Part shown: piece after piece, positions 17,866 to 26,027 of the stretch | How positions within the stretch are numbered: position 1 is the first letter of the stretch | Layout of the letters: the number at the start of each line of letters is the position of its first letter | Assembly: GCF_019091135.1 (NCBI RefSeq) | Contig: NZ_JAGXJW010000014.1 | Coordinates: forward strand, 81,399 to 145,398 | Direction: 5' to 3' | DNA from: Cohnella sp. GbtcB17 | GTDB lineage: Bacteria; Bacillota; Bacilli; Paenibacillales; Paenibacillaceae | DNA: 64,000 nt | The notes under the pieces: generated by a model | Databases searched by the model: none | Told to the model about the DNA's origin: nothing | What the model saw: only the letters and a program-made list of their open reading frames with translations | Position numbers and translations under genes: made by a program

Positions 17866-18544
17866 AGGATGAGCGCTCCTGCGCACTCCCCACGATTGAA
17901 TCACGTTCCTCGATCGTCTGTTGGATGTACTGTCCGAATGCTTGTAGCGTTGTAAACAGCTTGTCGGGCTGGAGCATTTTCAACTGCTCTATGTCGGCTG
18001 TGTCTGCCCATGCGGCGGATACAATCGGAATGCCGGCTTCCCTGGATGCGGTTATATCGCTGGGTGCATCTCCCACATATATACTGTCCGCAGGCGAGAT
18101 CCCAAGCTGGTTCAGCACGTTTTGAATCCCCTGAACTTTTCTCGGACCTTGCGGAGAGCCGGTCTCAATCACCTCGAAATAAGAACCGATACCGAACAGG
18201 TCCAACGTAATTTTAGCGCTTCGCTCACCCTTGCCCGTAACCAGGGCCAGCCGTATTTGCTGGTCTTTTGCGTAATCAAGAACCTCTCTCATACCCTCGA
18301 ATGGAGCGGTACACATCGTATGCAGGTCTCGATAGTGCCGAATGTAATCTTCAATTCCTTGTTCATAATAGTCGGGAATCAAAGCTTGAATGGATCCTTC
18401 TTCGGAAGGTCCAAAGGTATCGATAACTTCCTGATCGCTCAGAGCTTTGCCGGTCAACGGTTCGATCGCTTTTTTGAAAGCGGCGATACACAGCGGTAAT
18501 GTGTTTCCAATCGTACCGTCGAGATCAAAAATGATGCATTTCAT
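17864..18544 (-). CDS. HAD-superfamily phosphatase (phosphoglycolate phosphatase-like)
   Basis: A cytosolic HAD hydrolase of 226 residues. Motif I is FDLDGTIGNT (nucleophile Asp9 in MKCIIFDLDGT), motif II is ALVTGKG, a conserved Lys lies in the GPRKVQG region, and motif IV is YVGDAPSDI. The helical cap inserted after motif I is of the PGP/beta-phosphoglucomutase type. The start at 18544 follows AGGAGGAGAAG. The gene is more AT-rich than its neighbours and lies back to back with the LacI-type gene at 18697. The substrate is unknown. Confidence 0.88.
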   Translation of the reverse strand: MKCIIFDLDGTIGNTLPLCIAAFKKAIEPLTGKALSDQEVIDTFGPSEEGSIQALIPDYYEQGIEDYIRHYRDLHTMCTAPFEGMREVLDYAKDQQIRLALVTGKGERSAKITLDLFGIGSYFEVIETGSPQGPRKVQGIQNVLNQLGISPADSIYVGDAPSDITASREAGIPIVSAAWADTADIEQLKMLQPDKLFTTLQAFGQYIQQTIEERDSIVGSAQERSS

Positions 18545-18696
18545 TGAGCTTCTCCTCCTCTTTACGCGTTGTTTCAAGCATTTCGTTCTGCAAGCTTGCA
18601 AAACCAACGTAATGTATGGAATGCTTTTCATGTCAAGCAGGCGAAACTCTTATACATAAATCAATAGGAACGGCTCTCGGGAAGGGAGTGGGGATC

Positions 18697-19656
18697 GTGG
18701 CCAACATTAAAGATATTGCAAAACTCGCCGGCGTGTCTGTTACTACAGTATCGCGCGTCATCAATGGCATTCCGTATGTAAGCGAGGAAAAGAAAGAGGC
18801 CGTGTTGCGCGCAATGGAAATGACGAACTACGAGCGGAATATGAACGCTGTTCATTTAATTAAAGGAAAAACAAATCTCGCCGGCGTGGTGGTTCCCTCC
18901 ATAAAAACACCCTATTTTGGTCTCGTCGTCGAGAGCATCGCTGAAGAAGCCTTAAAAAACAACTATAATTTGGTACTCATTCAAACCAATTACGAAGAGT
19001 AGCGAGAGCTGGAAGCATTAAAAATGCTAAAACTGAAACAACTGGACGCCCTCATTATTTGTTCAAAGATTAGCAATTGGGAAATTGTTGAGGAGTACAC
19101 CGGTTACGGTTCCATTATCGTATTTGAGGATGCGAGAGGGCGTTCGGTGTCGTCCGTGTTTGTCGATCATTATAAAAGTTGTAGAGACGCGTTGGCATAT
19201 TTAAGCGGCAAGGGTCATCGTAAAATTGGCTGCTGCTTGGCCAGGAAATCAGGGACGAGCAGTAAACAAAGGGAGGCGGCGTACCGGGATTATTTGCGCA
19301 GCATAGGTGAACCGTTCGATCGGAATTACATCTTTTATGATACCGTTCATTTTGAAGACGGCGAATGGATCGTAGAACGATTGACGGCGATGCACAATCC
19401 CCCGACTGCGCTTCTTGTTACGAGCGACCAAGTCGCAGCCGGAATATTAGCATGCTGCAAAGAGCGAGGAATCGATGTGCCGTCCAAACTTGCCATCGTC
19501 GGGTTTGATAACCAACCGATCGCCAAAATTTTAAATATCACCACTTTTGAAATTCCCTTAATGGAGATCGGCCGGGAATTATTCCTTCGCTCGCTTGGCG
19601 GAGGCTTCGTTCAAAAGGAAATACCGGTCAAGTTGATTGAACGCTCTACCGTTTAA
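18697..19656 (+). pseudogene. LacI-family regulator interrupted by an in-frame TAG
   Basis: The GTG at 18697 (after GGGAAGGGAG) opens a LacI protein: DNA-binding headpiece ANIKDIAKLAGVSVTTVSRV, hinge region, then the periplasmic-binding-like effector domain. At 19000-19002 the codon TAG interrupts the frame between NYEE and RELEALKMLKL, with no frame change: the same frame continues through VGFDNQPIAKILNITTFEIP to a normal C terminus near 19656. A single C-to-T change (CAG to TAG) would explain it. As written, translation gives about 101 residues of headpiece and half a core; the downstream part could only be made by reinitiation (ATG at 19024) or readthrough. Lower GC than its neighbours suggests acquisition. 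No obvious target operon is adjacent. Confidence 0.85.
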
Positions 19657-19751
19657 GATCCGGTGCGCCGGGAGAGCCGCCGGATGTTGTGTGCCTCGAA
19701 GCAGCGGATGGATGCGGCTCTCGATCGTGTACTTTTGCGCGATAGCCCTAT

Positions 19752-20762
19752 CTATGTCTTTTTGCTGCTCGGCGTGGAGCGGGAATCTCGCCCGTCGCCG
19801 CCAAGCGCCAGCACCGCTACGATCCGTTCCTGCGGCCGGACGCCGAACGGCTTGCAATGCTCTGGATCGTAGATCCATTCCGGCATTGTGCGGCGGACGG
19901 GCCACGGCTCGGATGCGGCCAGCAATTGAAAGTTCTGGATTAGGCAGCATACGGCCGCGTAATCTTCCTCGCGTTTATGGGAATCCGATTCCTCCTTGGC
20001 CACGACCAGGAGGAACGCCGCGGCAGCATCCCCGTTCAGAGCGCGAAGCCGATCCGCCGCTTCGCCGCCTCCTGCATAAATAAAACGCCACGGCTCGCGC
20101 AGTCCGTCGTTGGGCGCCCAGACGGCATCGTTCAGCAGGGCCAGAACGCTACGCGAAGATACCTGAAGATGGTCCGCATACCCGCTCACGTCACCTTCAA
20201 CGATCGTCCACTTCTGCTCCGCCGGCGTTCTTTTGCGCGCTCTCGGCACTTTTTCATAGTACCCCATGCTTAAAATGCCGGCGAATCGCTCGCCCTCCCG
20301 CAGACCGATCTCCCGCTCAAACGCAGCGCTGTTCAATATTTGATCCGTATACCACAGCATGCCGATTCCCAGTTCCCAGCCCAGCAGCTGGACGTTTTGC
20401 ATGATGCTGCATACCGCCGCATAATTTTCGTCGCTCTGCCGCTGCGTGCTGCCGGATTCCGCGATGAAGACCAGGTGTGCGGGCGTATCCGTCGCTTGCT
20501 TTTTGATCAGATCGATCATTTTGCCAGGCAGGAGCTTGCCGAGCGTGCTTCCCTTGATCTTGGCGATCATGCTGTCGGCCAGCCTATGGCGCGCTTCGGG
20601 CGTGCGATAGCAGAGGCTCCGCCAATGCGAAGCGCCATCTCCTTCGGCCCGGTATAGATGCGCGGCTTCATTCAGCAAGGAATCGATCGTCTCTTGAGCA
20701 ACAGGCCGTGAGCTATAGCGGCGGACGGATCTTCGTTCCCGAATCGTCTTGGACCAATTCAT
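19752..20762 (-). CDS. Tandem nitroreductase-like flavoprotein
   Basis: A protein of 336 residues built from two nitroreductase-like halves. The first (1 to about 195) begins KTIRERRSVRRYSSRPV, the FMN-binding arginine motif, and contains ENYAAVCSIMQNVQLLGWEL and FAGILSMGYYEK. The second (about 210-325) repeats the theme (LNDAVWAPNDGLREPWRFIY, EDYAAVCCLIQNFQLLAA) but lacks a full N-terminal arginine motif. Such proteins are FMN-dependent NAD(P)H oxidoreductases, normally homodimers; here one chain may supply both halves. The start at 20762 follows GGGGAGG. It is divergent from the MarR regulator at 20937, its probable repressor. Confidence 0.82.
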   Translation of the reverse strand: MNWSKTIRERRSVRRYSSRPVAQETIDSLLNEAAHLYRAEGDGASHWRSLCYRTPEARHRLADSMIAKIKGSTLGKLLPGKMIDLIKKQATDTPAHLVFIAESGSTQRQSDENYAAVCSIMQNVQLLGWELGIGMLWYTDQILNSAAFEREIGLREGERFAGILSMGYYEKVPRARKRTPAEQKWTIVEGDVSGYADHLQVSSRSVLALLNDAVWAPNDGLREPWRFIYAGGGEAADRLRALNGDAAAAFLLVVAKEESDSHKREEDYAAVCCLIQNFQLLAASEPWPVRRTMPEWIYDPEHCKPFGVRPQERIVAVLALGGDGRDSRSTPSSKKT

Positions 20763-20811
20763 GATAGATGCCTCCCCTTCGCATCGACGGAGCGATGGTT
20801 CATTCAATATT

Positions 20812-20825
20812 GTTTACAGGTAAAC
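20812..20825. promoter_or_regulatory. 14-bp palindrome, candidate MarR operator 1
   Basis: GTTTACAGGTAAAC is a dyad of GTTTAC and GTAAAC around AG, located 50 bp before the nitroreductase start in the divergent gap. Confidence 0.6.
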
Positions 20826-20888
20826 TATAATCACGGAGTTCGATTCTGTCAAATTAATTTCATCCCGCGATTTCAATGTGATATATTT

Positions 20889-20902
20889 GTTTATAAATAA
20901 AC
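20889..20902. promoter_or_regulatory. 14-bp palindrome, candidate MarR operator 2
   Basis: GTTTATAAATAAAC has the same GTTTAY-2-RTAAAC form as the site at 20812 and lies 77 bp away, 35 bp before the MarR start codon. Paired operators in a divergent gap fit a regulator controlling both itself and the nitroreductase. Confidence 0.6.
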
Positions 20903-20936
20903 GATGTTCTACCAATCCGGCAGGAGGCGCTTTGAC

Positions 20937-21443
20937 ATGACGAACACATCCGACGGACTGAAGCGATTGCTGCACAGCCGATTCAACCACTATCTGCATG
21001 TATTCGAGCAGACGGTCTCTTCCGAGATCGATGCGTTTGCCGATCTTGCGCGCGTGCAGGGCATCTCGTCGATTCCAAGCCATATGACCAGCGTTCACGT
21101 CATCGATTGCATCGGGCGCCACGAGCCCATTAACAACACGTCGATCGCGGAGAAGATGAATCTGTCCAAGGCGAGCATCACGAAAATAAGCGCCAAGCTG
21201 TTAAAAGAGGGCTTCATCAAGCGAAGCCAGTTGAACGACAACAAAAAGGAAGTGTACTTCAGCCTGTCGACCAAAGGCAGGCAGATCTTCGAGGTGCACG
21301 ATATGATGCACGACAAGATAGAGGCTTCTTTCATACGCGCGCTAGACGCCTTTTCCGAATCCGAGCTTGCGGCATCGCTGAAGTTTATCGAGACGCTGAT
21401 CGATCAGACCGATAAGATGGTGAAGGGCGAGATGAAGCTGTAA
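20937..21443 (+). CDS. MarR-family transcriptional regulator
   Basis: A winged-helix regulator of 168 residues. The recognition region reads NNTSIAEKMNLSKASITKIS, and the wing follows as SQLNDNKKEVYFSLSTKG. Helices at both ends (SRFNHYLHVFEQTV and SLKFIETLIDQTDKM) form the usual dimer interface. AGGAGGCGCTTTGAC precedes the ATG at 20937; the frame could start at 20904 but without a Shine-Dalgarno site. MarR proteins usually repress a divergent oxidoreductase or efflux gene and are released by small phenolic or oxidising ligands, which fits the nitroreductase-like neighbour. Confidence 0.9.
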   Translation: MTNTSDGLKRLLHSRFNHYLHVFEQTVSSEIDAFADLARVQGISSIPSHMTSVHVIDCIGRHEPINNTSIAEKMNLSKASITKISAKLLKEGFIKRSQLNDNKKEVYFSLSTKGRQIFEVHDMMHDKIEASFIRALDAFSESELAASLKFIETLIDQTDKMVKGEMKL

Positions 21444-21522
21444 GGCGGTCTGTCGGCCGGGCTTGACTGGAATCGCCCATCCGGCGAAGATAGAGGCAGA
21501 AACGCAAAGGGGTGACTCGGCC

Positions 21523-22548
21523 ATGACCGTTTCCGCGCGCAGCAAAGTCGATTTTTTGCAATTGGCGCCCTATGTCCGTTATATCCACGAATACGACGGG
21601 CCGGGAGACATCAAGGTGCCGCCCCGCTATATCTACGACCATGAGCTTGTCTTCTTCACGCATGGAGGCGGCGTCTACGCCATTGACGACGTGACCTACG
21701 CGGTGGGCGCAGGCGACCTGCACGTCATTCGGCCCCATCAGCGCAATTCCTGCGTCATTCCCCCCGGACACTCGCGTTATTTCGCGGTTCACTTCGATTT
21801 TCTGTATATGGGCGCCACGCTCGATTTTCCGCCGGAAGTGTACACGGACTGCGATTATACGCAGGAAACGCTCCCCGTCGAGGAAGGCTTGGACGAACGT
21901 CCGCTCGTCGAGCCGGGGGAAGTCGAATTTCCGTCCTTGATTCGGACCGGCGATCCGCTTCATTACGAACGATTGTTCACAGACCTGCTTCGCGCGTTCA
22001 CCGAGCGGACACCCGGCTTCCAGCTGGAGATGCGCGCGATTTTGCTGAAAATATTGCGCCTCATGTATCTGGATACCGCGTATGCGGAAGAGAGCGCCAG
22101 AAAGCAGCAGGGGAGGGAAGAGATCGACGCGGTCGTTCACTATCTGCGCGACCACTACCGCGAGAACATCGACTTCGCGCGGCTGGCGGCCGATCTGGCG
22201 CTGTCGCCCAACCACTTGCGCGCGATGTTCAAGAAAGCGACGGGAAAATCGCCGATGGCATACGTCATACAGTGCCGCATGGAGCGGGCCAAGGAGCTCA
22301 TTCTGGAAGGGAAGCATTCGATCAAACGCATCGGCGAGATGGTCGGTTACGACGACGCGCATTACTTCAGCCGGCTGTTCAGGCGATACGAAAAAAGATC
22401 GCCGAGACAGTATGCGGACGCGATGCTTCCCGACGTAAAATCGTCCACCTTTTCCGATATCCCCTCTAACTACAATCCGGCTCCCCGCGCCTATAATGAA
22501 GGCAAAGCAATGAAGCGGGTGTTCGAAGGAGAGCAGACTAAAAATTAG
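21523..22548 (+). CDS. AraC-family regulator with cupin sensor domain
   Basis: A cytosolic regulator of 341 residues. The N-terminal half is a cupin-type arabinose-binding-like domain (IYDHELVFFTHGGGVYAIDD, GAGDLHVIRPHQRNSCVIPP). The C-terminal AraC HTH pair spans roughly 205-305 (FARLAADLALSPNHLRAMFK and RIGEMVGYDDAHYFSRLFRR), followed by an unusual 40-residue tail rich in polar residues. AAGGGG lies before the ATG at 21523. It precedes the YesM/YesN pair of locus II on the same strand and probably takes part in local carbohydrate control. Confidence 0.9.
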   Translation: MTVSARSKVDFLQLAPYVRYIHEYDGPGDIKVPPRYIYDHELVFFTHGGGVYAIDDVTYAVGAGDLHVIRPHQRNSCVIPPGHSRYFAVHFDFLYMGATLDFPPEVYTDCDYTQETLPVEEGLDERPLVEPGEVEFPSLIRTGDPLHYERLFTDLLRAFTERTPGFQLEMRAILLKILRLMYLDTAYAEESARKQQGREEIDAVVHYLRDHYRENIDFARLAADLALSPNHLRAMFKKATGKSPMAYVIQCRMERAKELILEGKHSIKRIGEMVGYDDAHYFSRLFRRYEKRSPRQYADAMLPDVKSSTFSDIPSNYNPAPRAYNEGKAMKRVFEGEQTKN

Positions 22549-22564
22549 ACAAGGAGGACGTTGT

Positions 22565-22642
22565 TTGCAAAAGACGCCATTCGATGACGAGGCCATGATC
22601 GCTCACGTTGCATATGAAGGCAAGGAGGGGCCGGCATGCTAG
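22565..22642 (+). CDS. Possible 25-residue leader peptide before the kinase gene
   Basis: A strong Shine-Dalgarno AAGGAGG at 22551-22557 is followed at ideal spacing by TTG at 22565, opening a 25-codon frame (begins MQKTPFDDEAMIAHV, ends GKEGPAC) whose TAG stop lies just past the ATG of the kinase gene at 22636. The arrangement would couple kinase translation to the small frame. No similarity is recognised; it may simply be an unused site. Confidence 0.3.
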   Translation: MQKTPFDDEAMIAHVAYEGKEGPAC

Positions 22643-24369
22643 CCGGCCTTGTTCGTACGATTCGCTCCCGTCTGCTGTACAAGATGCTCATCAGCTATTC
22701 GATTCTGACGCTCGTCCCGCTCGTCGTCGTCAGCGCCGCCTTCTATGTCCGCTCCGATCAGCTGCTGGAGAAGAAGGAGACGGAGACGGTGCAGCAGGAC
22801 CTGAACGCCACCGCGAGCAAGATCGACGCCCGGCTGCATGAGGTGCGCAAGCTGCTGTCGGAGCTCGGGCGGCAGGAAGCGATCCGTTCCCTGCTGCTGA
22901 TGGACGCCCGCGAGGGAATCAGGCCGGGGGACGAGGACCACCGGCGGCAGGAAGCGGCCGCGGCCGAGCTGATGCAGTCGGAGCTGGAGCAGGCCCGCAA
23001 CAATGTCGGCGAATTCGTCGACAATATGTATCTGATCAACAAAGCGGGCGACATCTATGCTACGGATTCTGGTAAGCGCTTGCAATACGTATCGGCGTTT
23101 GGGCTGCTGCCCTTCGAGTTCCCGAACGTGCCGCAATGGGCGTTTTTTACGGACTACAAGCGGATGGCCTGCGATCTGAAGCTGTATGCCGGCGGGGCTG
23201 CGATGACTTCGGAAACGGAGATCGGCATGCTCGTCCTGACCCTCGATCCGGCCAAAGCCTCCCAGCTATACGAGACCTACGAGCCTGGTACGTTTTATAT
23301 CGCGAACGCGGACAATTTGATCGTATCCTCCTCCGACCTGTCCGACATCGGCAATTTGCTGGACTCGGGCGTTCAAGAGGACCGGCTCGTCGTGCGGCAG
23401 AAATCGCAAACGTCCGATTTTCAATATGTCCGTATCGCGACCGCAGGCGCGAACGCGCTGGTCAAAAAGCAAACGCTGTTCGCGCTGGCGGTGACACTGG
23501 CGGCCTGGGCGGCCGTGTTTATTACGACCTATCAAATTTTGAAGCGGATCACCCATCCGATCCGGCGGTTGTACCGGCTCATGCGCCAGGCGGAGCTTGC
23601 GGAATACCGCCTCTTCCCGAACATCCGCGGACAGGACGAGATCGCCATGCTCTGCCGCGGCTACAATCAATTGGTCACCCGGACGGAGGAGCTGATCGAG
23701 ACGAACTATAAGAACGAGCTGAGGGTGCGCGAAGCGGAGCTGAAGGCGATCCGCATGTATATCAACCCGCATTTCCTGTACAACATCATGGAATATATCA
23801 GCGTCATCTCCCAGGCGCCGGATAAAGCAAAGTACGTGCCTGATGTCGTGCGGAAGCTGTCGGCCATTTTCCGTTATTCGATCACGCCCGGCGGCACCTT
23901 CGTGCCGCTTGCGACGGAGCTGCAATACGTGGAGAGCTTTCTGCAGATCCATCAATACCGCTTCGGGGAGCGGCTTCAGTATTCCATCGTCCTGCCCGCG
24001 ATGTTCCGCCAGGCGGCCGTCCCCCGGTTCATGCTGCAGCCGCTCGTGGAGAACAGCATTCTGCACGGCATCGACCGCTTGCCCGAAGGCGGCAAGATCG
24101 AGATCGAGGTCAAGGAGGCGGACTACCATCTGGAGATCGTGATCCGCAATCCTTCGCCCGAGGAAGAAGCCGCGCCGGACGGCTATTCTCCGCGAGCCGG
24201 CGAGAAGCGGGCAAGGCGCGGGCTCGGCTCCGGCATGGACAATGTGAACGACCGCATCCGGCATCATTTCGGCAGCGAGTATGGCGTCAAGCTGACTCGC
24301 GACGGGGGCTTCGTAACGGTGCGGGCGACGATACCGATCCAAATATGGCAGGAGGAATCGACGGGATGA
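22636..24369 (+). CDS. YesM-type sensor histidine kinase
   Basis: A membrane kinase of 577 residues. Membrane helix 1 is at about 15-38 (MLISYSILTLVPLVVVSAAF), followed by a 240-residue extracellular sensor and helix 2 near 283-303 (LFALAVTLAAWAAVFITTY). HAMP follows, then the His_kinase domain (MYINPHFLYNIMEYIS, phospho-His near 379) and HATPase_c (QPLVENSILHGIDRL, RRGLGSGMDNVNDRI). AAGGAGG precedes the ATG. The stop codon overlaps the start of the response regulator (ATGA), so the two are co-translated. It probably senses the polysaccharide or oligosaccharide handled by the genes from 26028 to 40504. Confidence 0.93.
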   Translation: MLAGLVRTIRSRLLYKMLISYSILTLVPLVVVSAAFYVRSDQLLEKKETETVQQDLNATASKIDARLHEVRKLLSELGRQEAIRSLLLMDAREGIRPGDEDHRRQEAAAAELMQSELEQARNNVGEFVDNMYLINKAGDIYATDSGKRLQYVSAFGLLPFEFPNVPQWAFFTDYKRMACDLKLYAGGAAMTSETEIGMLVLTLDPAKASQLYETYEPGTFYIANADNLIVSSSDLSDIGNLLDSGVQEDRLVVRQKSQTSDFQYVRIATAGANALVKKQTLFALAVTLAAWAAVFITTYQILKRITHPIRRLYRLMRQAELAEYRLFPNIRGQDEIAMLCRGYNQLVTRTEELIETNYKNELRVREAELKAIRMYINPHFLYNIMEYISVISQAPDKAKYVPDVVRKLSAIFRYSITPGGTFVPLATELQYVESFLQIHQYRFGERLQYSIVLPAMFRQAAVPRFMLQPLVENSILHGIDRLPEGGKIEIEVKEADYHLEIVIRNPSPEEEAAPDGYSPRAGEKRARRGLGSGMDNVNDRIRHHFGSEYGVKLTRDGGFVTVRATIPIQIWQEESTG

Positions 24370-25919
24370 AAATGCTGGTCGTGGACGATGAACGGGAAAT
24401 TCGAGACTATATCGCAGGTATGCCGGAATGGGCGGACATCCGCTGCAGCGTGGCGGGGGTCGCCGCGAACGGGGCGGAGGCGCTGACCCTCGCGCGCAGC
24501 ATCCGGCCGGATATTCTGCTGACGGATATCCGCATGCCGGTGATGGACGGCATCGCGCTCGCGGAGGCCATTCGCAAGGAACTGCCCGAGCTGCCGATCG
24601 TTTTTCTGTCCGCCTACAACGAATTCGAATATGCCAGGCAAGCGATCCGCCTCGGCGCCGTGGACTTTATTACGAAGCCGTTCGTCGCGGCCGATCTGGT
24701 ATGGGCAGTGAAGCAGGTGCAGCAGCAGCTCATGACGGAATGGAAGCACCAGGAGGCTTTTTTTGCCTTGTTCGGCGGGACGGCGGAGCGCGACGAGGAG
24801 AAGCTGACGTGGCTGCGCGACCGCAATCAGCCGGACGAGCCGTTTATCCTGCTCTACGGCGAGCTGGATACGGTCGCGGGAGCGGCCGGAGAGCGAAGTC
24901 CGTTCCGCGAGCGCGCCGTGCTGGCGGCGGTGATGCCGGCGCTGGAACGAAGTCCCGTTCCCTATTGGACACAGGGAACGAATGCCGGCCTCTATGTGTT
25001 ATTGCGCGGGAGCGGGATCGATCCCGCAAGCCTGCAAGAAGAGGCGTTCGAGCTTGCCAGGCGAATGGTGGAGCTGGGAGGCACTGCGAACGAGCTCTCC
25101 CTGTCGGTCGGGATCGGCCGGGCAGAGCCGTCGCTGCTCCGCTTGCCGGACGCGCTCCGGCAGATCGCGGAATGCATGGAATATCGGATGCTGATCGGCA
25201 AGCGGTCCGTCATCGCCTACGAGGCGATCCGGTCGATAAGAAGCGAGAAGGATCGGCAGCTGCTGTTGTCCACTAGCCGACTGGAAGACCTGCTGCGCAT
25301 CGGCGATCGCGATGGCATCGCGAACGCGCTGCGTGAGGCCTACCGGGCGATGCTGACCGTGGGCGCCGGCAAACCGGACATTCAGCATTTTTGCATCAAC
25401 CTGGTCGAGAAGGCGGAGAACGTGATGGAGGAGTTCGGTCTCTCGATCGATCCGAAGGACAAGCTGCGGATCCGGGAGAAGCTGCTGTCCAGCGTCATCC
25501 TGACCGATATGATGCGGGATATCGAGCAGCTGCTGCAGGGCTGCGCCGTCCGGATCGGCACGCTGGTCGAGCAGGCGCCCAAGCGGCTCGTCGCCGAGAC
25601 GAAGGCGATCATCGGACAAGCGTATGCGGACGAGCTGACGCTGCGGATGGTCGCCGAACGGCTGAGCGTCAACTATTCCTATCTGAGCCGCGTGATCAAG
25701 AAGGAGACCGGCAAAAACTTTTCCGATCTGCTGTGGCTCACCCGCATCGAGGCGGCGAAGGCCAGGCTGCTGAGCGAAGACTTGAAGGCGTACGAAGTGG
25801 CCTACGCGGTCGGGTTCAAAAATTACGCGCATTTCAGCCTGCTGTTCAAAAAGGTCGTGGGGATGTCTCCGAGCGCCTACAAGCTCCACGCCTCTGCGCA
25901 GCGCGACGGAGGGAAGTAA
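24366..25919 (+). CDS. YesN-type response regulator (REC + AraC HTH)
   Basis: A regulator of 517 residues. The receiver domain begins MKMLVVDDER, the phospho-Asp is near 54 in LLTDIRMPVMDG and the conserved Lys is in FITKPF. A central YesN-type region follows, and a C-terminal AraC HTH is at about 410-510 (LRMVAERLSVNYSYLSRVIK and EVAYAVGFKNYAHFSLLFKK). The ATG at 24366 overlaps the kinase stop by 4 bp. Two promoters downstream, at 25915 and 29283, share a conserved upstream element and are its likely targets. Direct evidence for binding is absent. Confidence 0.93.
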   Translation: MKMLVVDDEREIRDYIAGMPEWADIRCSVAGVAANGAEALTLARSIRPDILLTDIRMPVMDGIALAEAIRKELPELPIVFLSAYNEFEYARQAIRLGAVDFITKPFVAADLVWAVKQVQQQLMTEWKHQEAFFALFGGTAERDEEKLTWLRDRNQPDEPFILLYGELDTVAGAAGERSPFRERAVLAAVMPALERSPVPYWTQGTNAGLYVLLRGSGIDPASLQEEAFELARRMVELGGTANELSLSVGIGRAEPSLLRLPDALRQIAECMEYRMLIGKRSVIAYEAIRSIRSEKDRQLLLSTSRLEDLLRIGDRDGIANALREAYRAMLTVGAGKPDIQHFCINLVEKAENVMEEFGLSIDPKDKLRIREKLLSSVILTDMMRDIEQLLQGCAVRIGTLVEQAPKRLVAETKAIIGQAYADELTLRMVAERLSVNYSYLSRVIKKETGKNFSDLLWLTRIEAAKARLLSEDLKAYEVAYAVGFKNYAHFSLLFKKVVGMSPSAYKLHASAQRDGGK

Positions 25920-25979
25920 AACACAGCAATGATAAACCAGAATGCAAGTATCCATGCGAGAAAGTGAAGCGATTACAAT
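25915..25979 (+). promoter_or_regulatory. Promoter with conserved upstream element (copy 1)
   Basis: Beginning inside the stop codon region of the response regulator, this element carries AGTAAAACACAGC, ATGATAAAC, GAATGCAAG and ATCCATGCG in order. A -10-like TACAAT lies at 25974-25979. The same blocks recur at 29283 with the -10 box exactly 59 bp from the first base in both. No good -35 box is present, which fits an activator-dependent promoter. It would drive the GH99-like and DUF4038 genes. Confidence 0.6.
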
Positions 25980-26027
25980 TGAGCTAGCAAGTTATCCTGT
26001 TGGAGATAAGCAGGAGGGAGCTCTCGA

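Noticed and set aside
25960..25979. A catabolite-responsive (cre) site at TGAAGCGATTACA
   Set aside because: It is one base shorter than the cre consensus and lies across the -10 box of the shared promoter, so the match is probably chance.
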